A DNA stretch of 13,263 nucleotides from Thermoplasmata archaeon (GTDB lineage Archaea; Thermoplasmatota; Thermoplasmata; Thermoplasmatales; Thermoplasmataceae): positions 1 through 13,263 of the forward strand of contig JAKAAU010000011.1 of NCBI GenBank assembly GCA_021802165.1, read 5' to 3'. The position numbers were made by a program, and so were the translations under genes. The notes under the pieces are model-generated. The model ran no database searches. It had not been told where the DNA came from and saw nothing but the letters and a program-made list of their open reading frames with translations. Positions 1-5,412 of this stretch are shown here, piece by piece; position 1 is the first letter of the stretch; each line of letters begins with the position of its first letter.

Positions 1-250
1 GTTTCCAGGAATAGAAATAGTGGCTGTTACCGCCATAGCTGATGAGAAATGGGGAGAAAGGCCCATTGCATGGGTCAAAGCTTCGGAAGATATTGAAATT
101 GAAGAGATCAGGCAATTTATGGAAACTCACGCCTCAAATGGAAATATTAACAAGTGGTGGATTCCGGTTGAGTTTATTATCATAGAAGAAATGCCTATGA
201 CCAGTGTTGGAAAAATAGACAAAGCAAAGCTCAGGGAAATGAAAAAATAA
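1..250 (+). CDS. Acyl-CoA synthetase (AMP-forming), C-terminal fragment
   Basis: This is the 3' end of a gene that enters the window from the left. The frame is open from base 2 (Phe-Pro-Gly-Ile-Glu...), so the GTG at base 20 is internal and not a start. The 82 visible residues form the small mobile C-terminal domain of the ANL (AMP-binding) superfamily. An EKWGERP segment lies at visible residues 15-21, and the closing PMTSVGKIDK motif contains the lysine (visible residue 71) that catalyses adenylation. The sequence around it (KWWIPVEF, then TSVGKIDK) resembles medium- or long-chain fatty acyl-CoA ligases more than acetyl-CoA synthetases. The enzyme would activate a carboxylic acid to acyl-CoA with ATP and CoA in the cytoplasm. 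It ends two bases before the convergent MFS gene. Chain-length specificity cannot be judged because the large domain is missing. Confidence 0.9.
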   Translation, partial: FPGIEIVAVTAIADEKWGERPIAWVKASEDIEIEEIRQFMETHASNGNINKWWIPVEFIIIEEMPMTSVGKIDKAKLREMKK

Positions 251-252
251 TT

Positions 253-1416
253 TCAAAATGTTAATTTTATAAATGGAATTATAAGTGTAATAATTGAAAT
301 TGCGGCAACAGCAGTGAATGCCAGAGCAAAATTTCCATATATTGAGAACATGAATCCCATAAGGAGGGGGGAAACCGTACCGCCTACCTGTGAACTGAAA
401 TTCAGTATGCTGCTGGATGAGGCAAGATTGGCATCACTCCCGCTAAAGTCAGATGCCATTCCCATTGAAGGGCCTGCATAGAGACCATAAAACATTCCGG
501 ACAGGAATGATATAATAAAAATAGCAGAAACAGGAGCGTAGTTTATATAAATTATTGTAACTGCAAGGGCGACTACTGGCAATACAGATACTATGGATTT
601 TCCATGCTTCATCCTTCTTGAGATCATCCCGCCCAGGGGAGATGTGATAATTCCACCTGCGGCAGGAATCCACGCATATAAGTATGCGCTGGAATATGGC
701 ACAATATGGTCGAATACAATAAATGTGGTGAAAAGTGTTATAAATCCTATATATAAAAACCCTGCAGAAAATCTAATCATGGCTACATAAATTATCTTTC
801 TATCAATTTTTCCATGCTTTGCCAGTTTATTATGTTCCGGCTCCCTTAAAAATACAATGTTCAGTATTGTTGCAATAATAAGTATTGACAGAATAACAAT
901 GAATGCAAAACGGAAACCTATAGAAAGTGTGCGGAGGATAAGGTATTCCCCCAGTGATGCTCCTATAAAAAATCCCGTCTGGTATATTCCTACAAAGGTT
1001 GCCCTGCTGGATTGTGGAAGCCATTTCTGTATAACTGAAGTGTCAGAAAGGTATACTGTTGCAGAGAAGCTTCCAAGCAATATCTGTATAATGAAAATGC
1101 CTGTATAGGAGTCTATAAAAAAGTAGAATAATGAAAATGACAGAACCATCAAAATAAATGATATTTTAGCGACCTTTGATACACCCACACGGTCCGAAAT
1201 CATTCCGGCAGGAATCTGGAATACCGTGTAACCAAGCCAGTATGCAGTTATCAGTAAGGAACCAAGATATACAGATATATTAAGGGATGATACCAGCAGG
1301 GGTATAAGTACAGGAATAAAAAATCGCAATGTTGAATTCATTGAAAATGACATTATTGATGAGCCAAGAATTCCGCTGTAATGCCTGTTATTTCCACCAG
1401 TGATATTGAATGCCAT
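253..1416 (-). CDS. MFS permease, 12 TM segments
   Basis: A 387-residue protein made almost entirely of hydrophobic helices, consistent with a 12-TM major facilitator transporter in the cytoplasmic membrane. The loop after TM2 carries the MFS signature GMISDRVGVSKVAK (motif A, with the conserved Asp-Arg). A matching loop, GGMISRRMKHGKS, opens the second half. A basic central loop (about residues 193-207) separates the two six-helix bundles. The length is normal for a single-substrate 12-TM MFS protein, but the substrate cannot be read from the sequence. The chosen ATG at 1416 has an AT-rich TATA-like stretch at 1441-1450, the right distance for a leaderless transcript; a second ATG at codon 22 lacks such support. 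It is divergent from the MBL hydrolase and converges with the acyl-CoA synthetase with a two-base gap, so an organic-acid substrate is possible but only a guess. Confidence 0.88.
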   Translation of the reverse strand: MAFNITGGNNRHYSGILGSSIMSFSMNSTLRFFIPVLIPLLVSSLNISVYLGSLLITAYWLGYTVFQIPAGMISDRVGVSKVAKISFILMVLSFSLFYFFIDSYTGIFIIQILLGSFSATVYLSDTSVIQKWLPQSSRATFVGIYQTGFFIGASLGEYLILRTLSIGFRFAFIVILSILIIATILNIVFLREPEHNKLAKHGKIDRKIIYVAMIRFSAGFLYIGFITLFTTFIVFDHIVPYSSAYLYAWIPAAGGIITSPLGGMISRRMKHGKSIVSVLPVVALAVTIIYINYAPVSAIFIISFLSGMFYGLYAGPSMGMASDFSGSDANLASSSSILNFSSQVGGTVSPLLMGFMFSIYGNFALAFTAVAAISIITLIIPFIKLTF

Positions 1417-1440
1417 CTCGTTTGTAATTTATAAACACTA

Positions 1441-1450
1441 ATTAATATTT
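1441..1450 (-). promoter_or_regulatory. TATA-like box of the MFS gene
   Basis: Read on the minus strand this is AAATATTAAT, 25-34 bases before the ATG at 1416. That spacing gives a leaderless message. A second AT-rich palindrome (TTTATAAA, 1428-1435) is nearer but too close for a transcript starting at this ATG. Confidence 0.45.
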
Positions 1451-1523
1451 TACCAATAAACGGCAATCCTGACCCGCCTGCAGGAGTGAAAATATGCCCA
1501 TAAAAGGTTTTATGTTCCACTGG

Positions 1524-1537
1524 AAATTATTAATTAG
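1524..1537 (+). promoter_or_regulatory. TATA-like box of the MBL hydrolase gene
   Basis: AAATTATTAATTAG lies 21-34 bases upstream of the ATG at 1558, the spacing seen for leaderless archaeal genes. No Shine-Dalgarno sequence lies in front of this start. Confidence 0.45.
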
Positions 1538-1557
1538 ACAGTTTATAATGAGCTATA

Positions 1558-2526
1558 ATGAATTCTATTCAGAAAATAGAGGTCCCCATAGAGATCAGGG
1601 CACTGAAAACTGCCAATGTATACAGTATTAATGGAGATTATAACTACATTGTTGATACCGGCATGTCCGAAAATGGATACAGGCAGATTGCGAATACTAT
1701 TGACCTTTCACGTATAGATATGTGTATAATTTCACATCTGCATATAGACCATATAGGCGGGGCCCTTTATCTGGAAAAAAATCATAACATACCTGTATAT
1801 ATATCAAAAAATGACTATGATACAATTAAAAATATGGTAGACAACAGGCAGGAATATTTCAGTGAATACAGAAATTTAATGATATCTAATGGTGTGCCAG
1901 AAGAGTTATTCAGTAATATAACAGAAGGAAATCCTGTCATGAAATTTATGGACTATTATGCATCATTGAACCTGAACATAATAGGCAATATGGCTATGAA
2001 AGATACAGATATCATAGATGTCCCAGGGCACTCGCCCGGTTCTGTTGCTATATACCTGAAAGATATCCGTGCAATGGTTACAGGCGACCATGTACTTAAA
2101 AATATATCTCCAAATATTAGTGTTTACAGAAATAATGTAGACTACCTTGGAATGTATATTGAAAGCCTCAAAAAAATTCAAAATTATGATACTGAAATTG
2201 CATATCCGGGGCATAGGGACACTTTTACCAATTTTGCAGAGAGGATTGATCAGATCATCCAGCATCACGAAAAGAGGATGTATAAAATATCCTTAGAATT
2301 AAACACCTGGAAAAATGCCTTTGAGCTAGCATCCTCCATAGCATGGAGCAGGGGGCGCAAAATGGATGATATGAACAACATGGAGAAAAATTTTGCTATA
2401 CTTGAAACCGTTGCGCATCTGGTACATATGGAAAGAACAGGCAAGATAGATTCAAAATATTCCGGAGAAACGATTTTATACCATTCTATTGCCGGGCAAT
2501 TTCCACCAAACCAACAGGTGGATTAA
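1558..2526 (+). CDS. Metallo-beta-lactamase-fold hydrolase
   Basis: A 322-residue MBL-fold protein with a complete dinuclear metal site. The HLHIDH motif (His60, His62, Asp64, His65) is followed by GHSPGS (His158), TGDH (Asp177) and YPGH (His219). These are the canonical positions for a Zn- or Fe-binding hydrolase of the glyoxalase II-like branch. After the catalytic domain, a helical segment from about residue 225 (IIQHHEKRM...) to 305 resembles the winged-helix tail of LACTB2-like MBL enzymes, including the HLVHMERTGKI element. It is probably a soluble cytoplasmic hydrolase acting on a thioester, lactone or phosphodiester; the substrate cannot be chosen from sequence. It stands alone, with its own TATA-like box upstream. 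A glyoxalase II-type activity is possible, and an RNA-processing role is less likely because the beta-CASP domain is absent. Confidence 0.88.
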   Translation: MNSIQKIEVPIEIRALKTANVYSINGDYNYIVDTGMSENGYRQIANTIDLSRIDMCIISHLHIDHIGGALYLEKNHNIPVYISKNDYDTIKNMVDNRQEYFSEYRNLMISNGVPEELFSNITEGNPVMKFMDYYASLNLNIIGNMAMKDTDIIDVPGHSPGSVAIYLKDIRAMVTGDHVLKNISPNISVYRNNVDYLGMYIESLKKIQNYDTEIAYPGHRDTFTNFAERIDQIIQHHEKRMYKISLELNTWKNAFELASSIAWSRGRKMDDMNNMEKNFAILETVAHLVHMERTGKIDSKYSGETILYHSIAGQFPPNQQVD

Positions 2527-2545
2527 CCCCGTATAGTTTAATCCA
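2519..2545 (+). terminator. Hairpin at the end of the MBL gene
   Basis: TGGATTAA (2519-2526) and TTAATCCA (2538-2545) form a perfect 8-bp inverted repeat with an 11-base loop. The left arm includes the TAA stop codon. It may stabilise or end the MBL transcript. No long T-run follows, so it is not a classical intrinsic terminator. Confidence 0.35.
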
Positions 2546-2829
2546 TATATATGCCAGGAATCATCATAATTCGAAGGCATTGGAATAGCAGGAGATTATT
2601 ATTAATTATAGAATATGTTTATATATCTGTAATTCCAGTTTAATTCAAATTGCTACTATAATCCGTGCAACGTCGCAATTCATAAAGATAAATTACACAG
2701 TAAAATTTTTATCTGCTATATCCAGCACATTATCCAGTTATCTCTATAATTATAAAATATGTTTCGTAAATTTCATATTTATGAATTATGTGTAACAAAA
2801 AATTTTTTATGTTTTAAAGTTATTATAAA
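2546..2829. other. AT-rich gene-free stretch
   Basis: I see no convincing gene here. The longest ATG-initiated frame I tried by hand (from 2551) is 30 codons of hydrophobic and arginine-rich residues with no start signals. The stretch holds an inverted repeat TTCATA-TT-TATGAA (2772-2785) and an AT-rich box at about 2797-2810 that probably serve the next gene. Confidence 0.6.
2772..2810 (+). promoter_or_regulatory. Promoter region of the small unknown gene, with inverted repeat
   Basis: The AT-rich run 2797-2810 (ending AATTTTTTAT) sits 20-33 bases before the ATG at 2830 and is the best TATA candidate. Just upstream, TTCATA and TATGAA form 6-bp arms with a 2-base spacer (2772-2785), a size and position suited to a regulator site. 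In DNA this AT-rich such repeats also arise by chance. Confidence 0.3.
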
Positions 2830-3195
2830 ATGATAAAAATGGAAGATATAGTGACAATTGCAAAAATGGATAGTGAAAAGAGAAAAGAAACAATGATGAA
2901 ATTATTCAGTGATATGTTTAAAGAAGACGATTCCAAAAAGGTAGAAATGATGAAAAATTTAATCACAGCTATGAACAAGACGGATGATGCCACATATATA
3001 GGGCTTTGCACCACAAATATCAGCATTGCATCCGGCATGGAGGACGACGAGTTGAAAGCATTTGTGGCTTTAAGAATGAAAGCAAATTCAGAACTCCCGG
3101 CTGATATTAGAACAAGGGATCTAAATATGATCCAGTCTGCAATGGGTAAGGTACCCTCATCTGTCTCTCAAAGACTTGCTAAATTTATGGCATAA
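2830..3195 (+). CDS. Small alpha-helical protein of unknown function
   Basis: I do not recognise this 121-residue protein. It has no cysteine cluster, signal peptide or membrane segment, and is rich in Met and Lys. It looks all-helical and internally repetitive. Residues around 14-33 (SEKRKETMMKLFSDMFKEDD) resemble the next stretch (SKKVEMMKNLITAMNKTDD), both ending in acidic residues. In the C-terminal half the pattern Met-x(n)-Pro-x(2-3)-hydrophobic-x(2)-Arg occurs twice (SELPADIRTRD, then KVPSSVSQRL). A small helical-repeat or adaptor-type cytoplasmic protein is a reasonable picture, not a function. Codon choice matches the neighbouring genes, supporting a real gene. The ATG at 2830 is used; the ATG at 2839 is an equally acceptable leaderless start. 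It is flanked on both sides by long non-coding stretches. Confidence 0.7.
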   Translation: MIKMEDIVTIAKMDSEKRKETMMKLFSDMFKEDDSKKVEMMKNLITAMNKTDDATYIGLCTTNISIASGMEDDELKAFVALRMKANSELPADIRTRDLNMIQSAMGKVPSSVSQRLAKFMA

Positions 3196-3206
3196 TAAGC
3201 CAGCAA

Positions 3207-3213
3207 TTTTTTT
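3207..3213 (+). terminator. Oligo-T terminator after the small unknown gene
   Basis: A run of seven T residues begins 12 bases after the TAA stop (3193-3195), the usual archaeal termination signal. No stem is needed in archaea. Confidence 0.5.
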
Positions 3214-3229
3214 ATATATTTGCTATCAT

Positions 3230-3292
3230 TTTATAATATTGCTCTGGACCTGCCATATAATACAGAAATTAGATCACTTCTTTATAATATTG
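3230..3292. repeat. 12-bp direct repeat, 51 bases apart
   Basis: TTTATAATATTG occurs at 3230-3241 and again at 3281-3292. Both copies look like TATA elements. They could be tandem promoters or chance repetition in AT-rich DNA. Confidence 0.35.
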
Positions 3293-3303
3293 ATTTTGGT
3301 TAT

Positions 3304-3387
3304 CCGGCCGGTCTCCATGCATTTATCCTCATAAATCGGTGCATAAAAATTATATTTCTGCCGCACCATTAATTTTAAAGATGGAGA
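3304..3387. other. Possible folded element with nested inverted repeats
   Basis: This part of the 514-base gap holds an 8-bp palindrome CCGGCCGG (3304-3311) and a 7-bp long-range pair TCTCCAT (3312-3318) with ATGGAGA (3381-3387). Enclosed between them are ATGCATTTA with TAAAT..GCAT and an alternative GGTGC/GCACC pair. Together these could form a branched RNA or extend the structured RNA proposed downstream. There is no open reading frame of note. The pairing is hand-found, not energetically evaluated. Confidence 0.3.
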
Positions 3388-3475
3388 GGAATACAAAATA
3401 ATTATTTTTCAAACTTTATATAATTGTAACAGTAATTTCCAAAACATTTAAAAGCTGTAATTAATAGAGATATGT

Positions 3476-3486
3476 CTTATAAATAA
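3476..3486 (+). promoter_or_regulatory. TATA box of the proposed RNA gene
   Basis: CTTATAAATAA stands in a 19% GC stretch about 27 bases before base 3508, where the GC-rich island begins shortly afterwards. It is among the best TATA-box matches in the window, yet no protein-coding start follows it. Confidence 0.5.
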
Positions 3487-3507
3487 GTATATACGATTTA
3501 TGAATAT

Positions 3508-3675
3508 ATATGACGACGTAAGACTATAGGCAACCCGGCCTTTAATGGGCTCCGGATATAGCATATTGCGAGTCACATTGCAATGACCATCCGATCAGGG
3601 GCTGGGCTTCGAATTCCCCGTGGGTCAGGAAATTATGAAACGTGATTAATATCCGTTAAACCGGGGAAAAGTTTT
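3508..3675 (+). ncRNA. Candidate structured RNA gene, family not recognised
   Basis: Between two converging genes lies a compact island with 56 G/C in 100 bases (3529-3628), against 17 in the 90 bases before it (hand counts). In AT-rich archaea such islands are a known mark of stable RNA genes. All three plus-strand frames are closed by stops. Complementary segments are plentiful: CTATA (3524-3528) with TATAG (3557-3561) enclosing CCGG (3535-3538) with CCGG (3552-3555); TGACC (3584-3588) with GGTCA (3623-3627) enclosing GGGG (3598-3601) with CCCC (3616-3619). CCCGG (3534-3538) could alternatively pair with CCGGG (3661-3665). A TATA box precedes it and T-rich runs (3672-3675, 3682-3685) follow. 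I do not find the hallmark motifs of tRNA, 5S, SRP RNA, RNase P RNA or box C/D RNA. The strand is inferred from the promoter; the minus strand is not excluded. Confidence 0.5.
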
Positions 3676-3692
3676 AAATTGTTTTAAGAATT

Positions 3693-3699
3693 AAAAAAA
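3693..3699 (-). terminator. Oligo-T terminator of the DUF302 gene
   Basis: Seven A residues on the plus strand read as seven T residues on the minus strand, starting 11 bases after the DUF302 stop codon. Confidence 0.5.
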
Positions 3700-3709
3700 T
3701 ATTGCTGGA

Positions 3710-4087
3710 TTAAATTACCTGCTCTACTATTTGCTTATATAACATTTTCAGTTTTTCAATTGCATCCGTGGATTCACGTATTGCATATACTTTCAAAAAT
3801 TCTTCCGGGTCTTTATACAGGATATAAACATCGCTATTTGTTGAATAGATTAATAATTTCGATGGGAGCTCTATGCCGATTTCGGGGTTTTCTTTCATCA
3901 ATAATGTGCCTACCACCGGAGAACCAAATAATATTAAAGTTTCATTTTGCATTTCTAATCCTGCGTTATCAGCATTTTTTCTGTGGTCTACTATAGAGAA
4001 TACCGTTATACCCTTCGATTTAATGAAATCAGTGGCTAGTTTCACAGTCTCTTCGAATGTGTGTACACTTTTGTATTTTAGAAACAT
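3710..4087 (-). CDS. DUF302 domain protein
   Basis: A 125-residue single-domain protein matching the DUF302 (TT1751-like) pattern. An N-terminal alpha-helical segment leads to a strand ending in the Asp-His pair (VDHRKNADNAGL, residues 33-44). The family core FGSPVVGTLLM follows (54-64), then LPSKLLIY (74-81) and a final YILYKDPEEF (88-97). The family is small, soluble and of unknown biochemical role. It is often found near redox and metal-stress genes, and here its promoter region is shared with a divergent Rieske ferredoxin. The start at 4087 is supported by a TATA box at exactly leaderless spacing (4111-4120). The length is normal for the family. Confidence 0.85.
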   Translation of the reverse strand: MFLKYKSVHTFEETVKLATDFIKSKGITVFSIVDHRKNADNAGLEMQNETLILFGSPVVGTLLMKENPEIGIELPSKLLIYSTNSDVYILYKDPEEFLKVYAIRESTDAIEKLKMLYKQIVEQVI

Positions 4088-4110
4088 AAGGTATTATTAT
4101 TAATAGGTAT

Positions 4111-4120
4111 AAATATTTAT
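4111..4120 (-). promoter_or_regulatory. TATA box of the DUF302 gene
   Basis: ATAAATATTT on the minus strand lies 24-33 bases before the ATG at 4087, a near-ideal arrangement for a leaderless archaeal transcript. Confidence 0.6.
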
Positions 4121-4166
4121 TTGAATTATTGCGCAGAATACATATTTTATTCCCGCTATAGAAGCC

Positions 4167-4180
4167 ATAAAAATATAAAT
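4167..4180 (+). promoter_or_regulatory. TATA box of the Rieske gene
   Basis: ATAAAAATATAAAT lies 22-35 bases before the ATG at 4202. It is back to back with the DUF302 promoter, leaving only about 46 bases between the two boxes. Confidence 0.6.
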
Positions 4181-4201
4181 TGTATTATTGCATATTGAAT
4201 T

Positions 4202-4537
4202 ATGACATGGAGAAAAATATTGGGAATAAAAGCTCTGGAAAACTCAGGCAACCATGTGTCAATTAATCTTGGAGATGGCAAAGTAGTGTTCATAACAAAG
4301 CAAAATGGAAAGCTGTACGGTATCAATGGAATATGTTCCCACCTTAAATGTATTCTCGGCAATGTGTCTGAAGATGGCAAACATGTTGTATGCCCATGCC
4401 ACAATGCAAAGTTTGAACTGGACACCGGAAAAATGGTTGAGCCTCCGTTTATAGCACCCCAGACCCCGATGGAAAAATACACACTGGAAACATACAATCT
4501 GAGGGAAGAGGGCAACTTTATTGAAATTGAAGAGTAA
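4202..4537 (+). CDS. Rieske-type [2Fe-2S] ferredoxin
   Basis: A 111-residue single-domain Rieske protein. The cluster ligands are visible as CSH (Cys45, His47) and CPCH (Cys64, His67), the CxH...CxxH pattern. Cys50 (CSHLKC) and Cys66 (CPCH) stand where high-potential Rieske proteins form a stabilising disulfide between the two loops. Many low-potential Rieske ferredoxins lack that pair. There is no signal peptide or membrane anchor, so it should be a soluble electron carrier, comparable in outline to sulredoxin-like proteins of thermoacidophilic archaea. No oxygenase or reductase partner is adjacent. It is divergent from the DUF302 gene, with its own leaderless promoter. A subunit role in an oxygenase or nitrite reductase (NirD-like) is an alternative, but the disulfide cysteines argue against NirD. 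Confidence 0.9.
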   Translation: MTWRKILGIKALENSGNHVSINLGDGKVVFITKQNGKLYGINGICSHLKCILGNVSEDGKHVVCPCHNAKFELDTGKMVEPPFIAPQTPMEKYTLETYNLREEGNFIEIEE

Positions 4538-4579
4538 CCATATACCAGAAAAGTATCAGATAAACAATGAAAATTAAAA

Positions 4580-5329
4580 TTATTTTTCTTTCTTTTTTAT
4601 AAAATTGTTTATCCTGTCTTTTGTATCTTTTCCGGAAAATAAAATACCGAATAATGCAGCCTCATAATCCAGGTTAGTTTTAATATGTGACGATGAAGTA
4701 TTGTTTACCGCACGTTTTGCCAGTTTTACAGTATTTTCAGGTTTGGTATTGATTATTTGCCCTAGTCTTGTAGCTTCTTCCAGTGCATTGCCTGCCAGAA
4801 TGTCTACAAGCCCGAACTCATATGCAGTCTGTGCATTTAACCTTGCACCGGTCAGTATCATATACAGTGCCCGATTTCTTCCAACCACATGTGGGAGTAT
4901 TACATTGCCGCCTGCACCTGCGTTTATGCCCAGCCCGATTTCTGGCTGGCTTAACTGTGCATCTCTGCTGCATACTCTTATATCAGTTGAAAGTGAAAGT
5001 TCAAGCCCGCCGCCAAATACGTATCCATTTAAAAATGATATTACCGGCCATGTGTATTCCCGGAAATAAAGTGCAAGTTCGTTTAATTTCCTGTGAAATT
5101 CATAGGCTTCTGATGGATCCAGCTCCGGAAATTGCAATACATCTGCTCCTGCTGAGAAATTCTTTTTTCCACCAATTACAATTGACCTGCATGTGCTTTC
5201 CATATCAGATAATGCACTGGAGATGTCATTTATCATTTCAACGGTAATGGTATTCAGGTGGTCTTCCCTATCAAAATAAATGAAACCCGTGCCATTTTCC
5301 TCTGCTGTTTTTATGGTTTTATATGGCAT
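4580..5329 (-). CDS. Enoyl-CoA hydratase/isomerase family protein
   Basis: A 249-residue crotonase-fold protein of typical length. The oxyanion-hole segments are FSAGADV (58-64) and NGYVFGGGLELSLSTDIR (101-118). Both glutamates used by enoyl-CoA hydratases are present, Glu110 in GGGLEL and Glu130 in QPEIGLG, with the 20-residue spacing seen in the mitochondrial enzyme. GAGGNV follows directly. It should therefore hydrate trans-2-enoyl-CoA to 3-hydroxyacyl-CoA in beta-oxidation or a related route. A lysine-rich tail ends the protein. The start at 5329 is supported by an AT-rich box at 5349-5359. It is a single gene, divergent from the MFS exporter and convergent with the Rieske gene. The acyl chain specificity is not readable. 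Other crotonase activities (isomerase, ring hydrolysis) are less likely with both Glu conserved. Confidence 0.92.
   Translation of the reverse strand: MPYKTIKTAEENGTGFIYFDREDHLNTITVEMINDISSALSDMESTCRSIVIGGKKNFSAGADVLQFPELDPSEAYEFHRKLNELALYFREYTWPVISFLNGYVFGGGLELSLSTDIRVCSRDAQLSQPEIGLGINAGAGGNVILPHVVGRNRALYMILTGARLNAQTAYEFGLVDILAGNALEEATRLGQIINTKPENTVKLAKRAVNNTSSSHIKTNLDYEAALFGILFSGKDTKDRINNFIKKKEK
4583..4598 (+). terminator. T-rich terminator of the Rieske gene inside the opposing gene
   Basis: A tract of T residues broken by two C residues lies 46-61 bases beyond the Rieske stop. It is the complement of the lysine-rich 3' end of the convergent enoyl-CoA hydratase gene. It is the only clear T-run available to end the Rieske transcript. 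Confidence 0.4.
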
Positions 5330-5348
5330 AGTTATATAACATAGCCAT

Positions 5349-5359
5349 TTAAATAAAGA
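5349..5359 (-). promoter_or_regulatory. TATA-like box of the enoyl-CoA hydratase gene
   Basis: On the minus strand TTTATTTAAAT lies 20-30 bases before the ATG at 5329. Confidence 0.45.
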
Positions 5360-5371
5360 TTTGGGAGTGCT

Positions 5372-5386
5372 GATAATATATTTATA
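5372..5386 (+). promoter_or_regulatory. TATA box of the MFS exporter operon
   Basis: An A/T run from 5372 to 5386 ending in ATTTATAC. Its centre predicts transcription starting at about 5403-5407. That lies after the ATG at 5397 but before the in-frame ATG at 5415, so the true start codon of the exporter may be the second ATG. Confidence 0.5.
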
Positions 5387-5390
5387 CTAG

Positions 5391-5412
5391 TTAGACATGT
5401 CTAATAAGACAT
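5391..5412 (+). promoter_or_regulatory. Probable operator with three AGACAT half-sites
   Basis: Two overlapping dyads are present. TTAGACATGTCTAA (5391-5404) is a perfect 14-bp palindrome. ATGTCT-AATA-AGACAT (5397-5412) is a second perfect dyad with 6-bp arms, sharing the central half-site. The second contains ATGT-N8-ACAT, the arrangement reported for PadR-family operators. The site covers the expected transcription start and the first ATG, so a bound protein would block initiation. The PadR gene two positions downstream is the natural candidate regulator. The match is seen in the sequence; the pairing with that regulator is inference. Confidence 0.6.

Noticed and set aside
1477..1484. CCTGCAGG palindrome between the divergent MFS and MBL genes as an operator
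   Set aside because: An isolated 8-bp palindrome with no second copy noticed and no regulator nearby; too weak to list.
3511..3577. Box C/D or H/ACA guide RNA (TGACGA near the start, ACA at 3575-3577 after AGTC)
   Set aside because: There is no CTGA D box, and the GACT/AGTC lower stem is only 4 bp, too short for the usual distance between a pseudouridine pocket and ACA. A divergent member is not fully excluded.
3598..3627. Possible tRNA T-arm (TTCGAAT between G-rich and C-rich arms)
   Set aside because: With the loop set at TTCGAAT the pair that should be G53-C61 is C-T, and no acceptor, D-arm or anticodon stem can be built around it on either strand.
3623..3650. GGTCAGG resembling the SRP RNA helix 8 motif
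   Set aside because: The GGAA-type tetraloop and the GAGCAGC-like opposing strand are absent, and the island is too short for a full archaeal SRP RNA.
4701..5247. Long plus-strand frames opposite the enoyl-CoA hydratase
   Set aside because: They are antisense shadows of a clearly recognised enzyme; their translations are Cys/Pro/His-rich without domain features.
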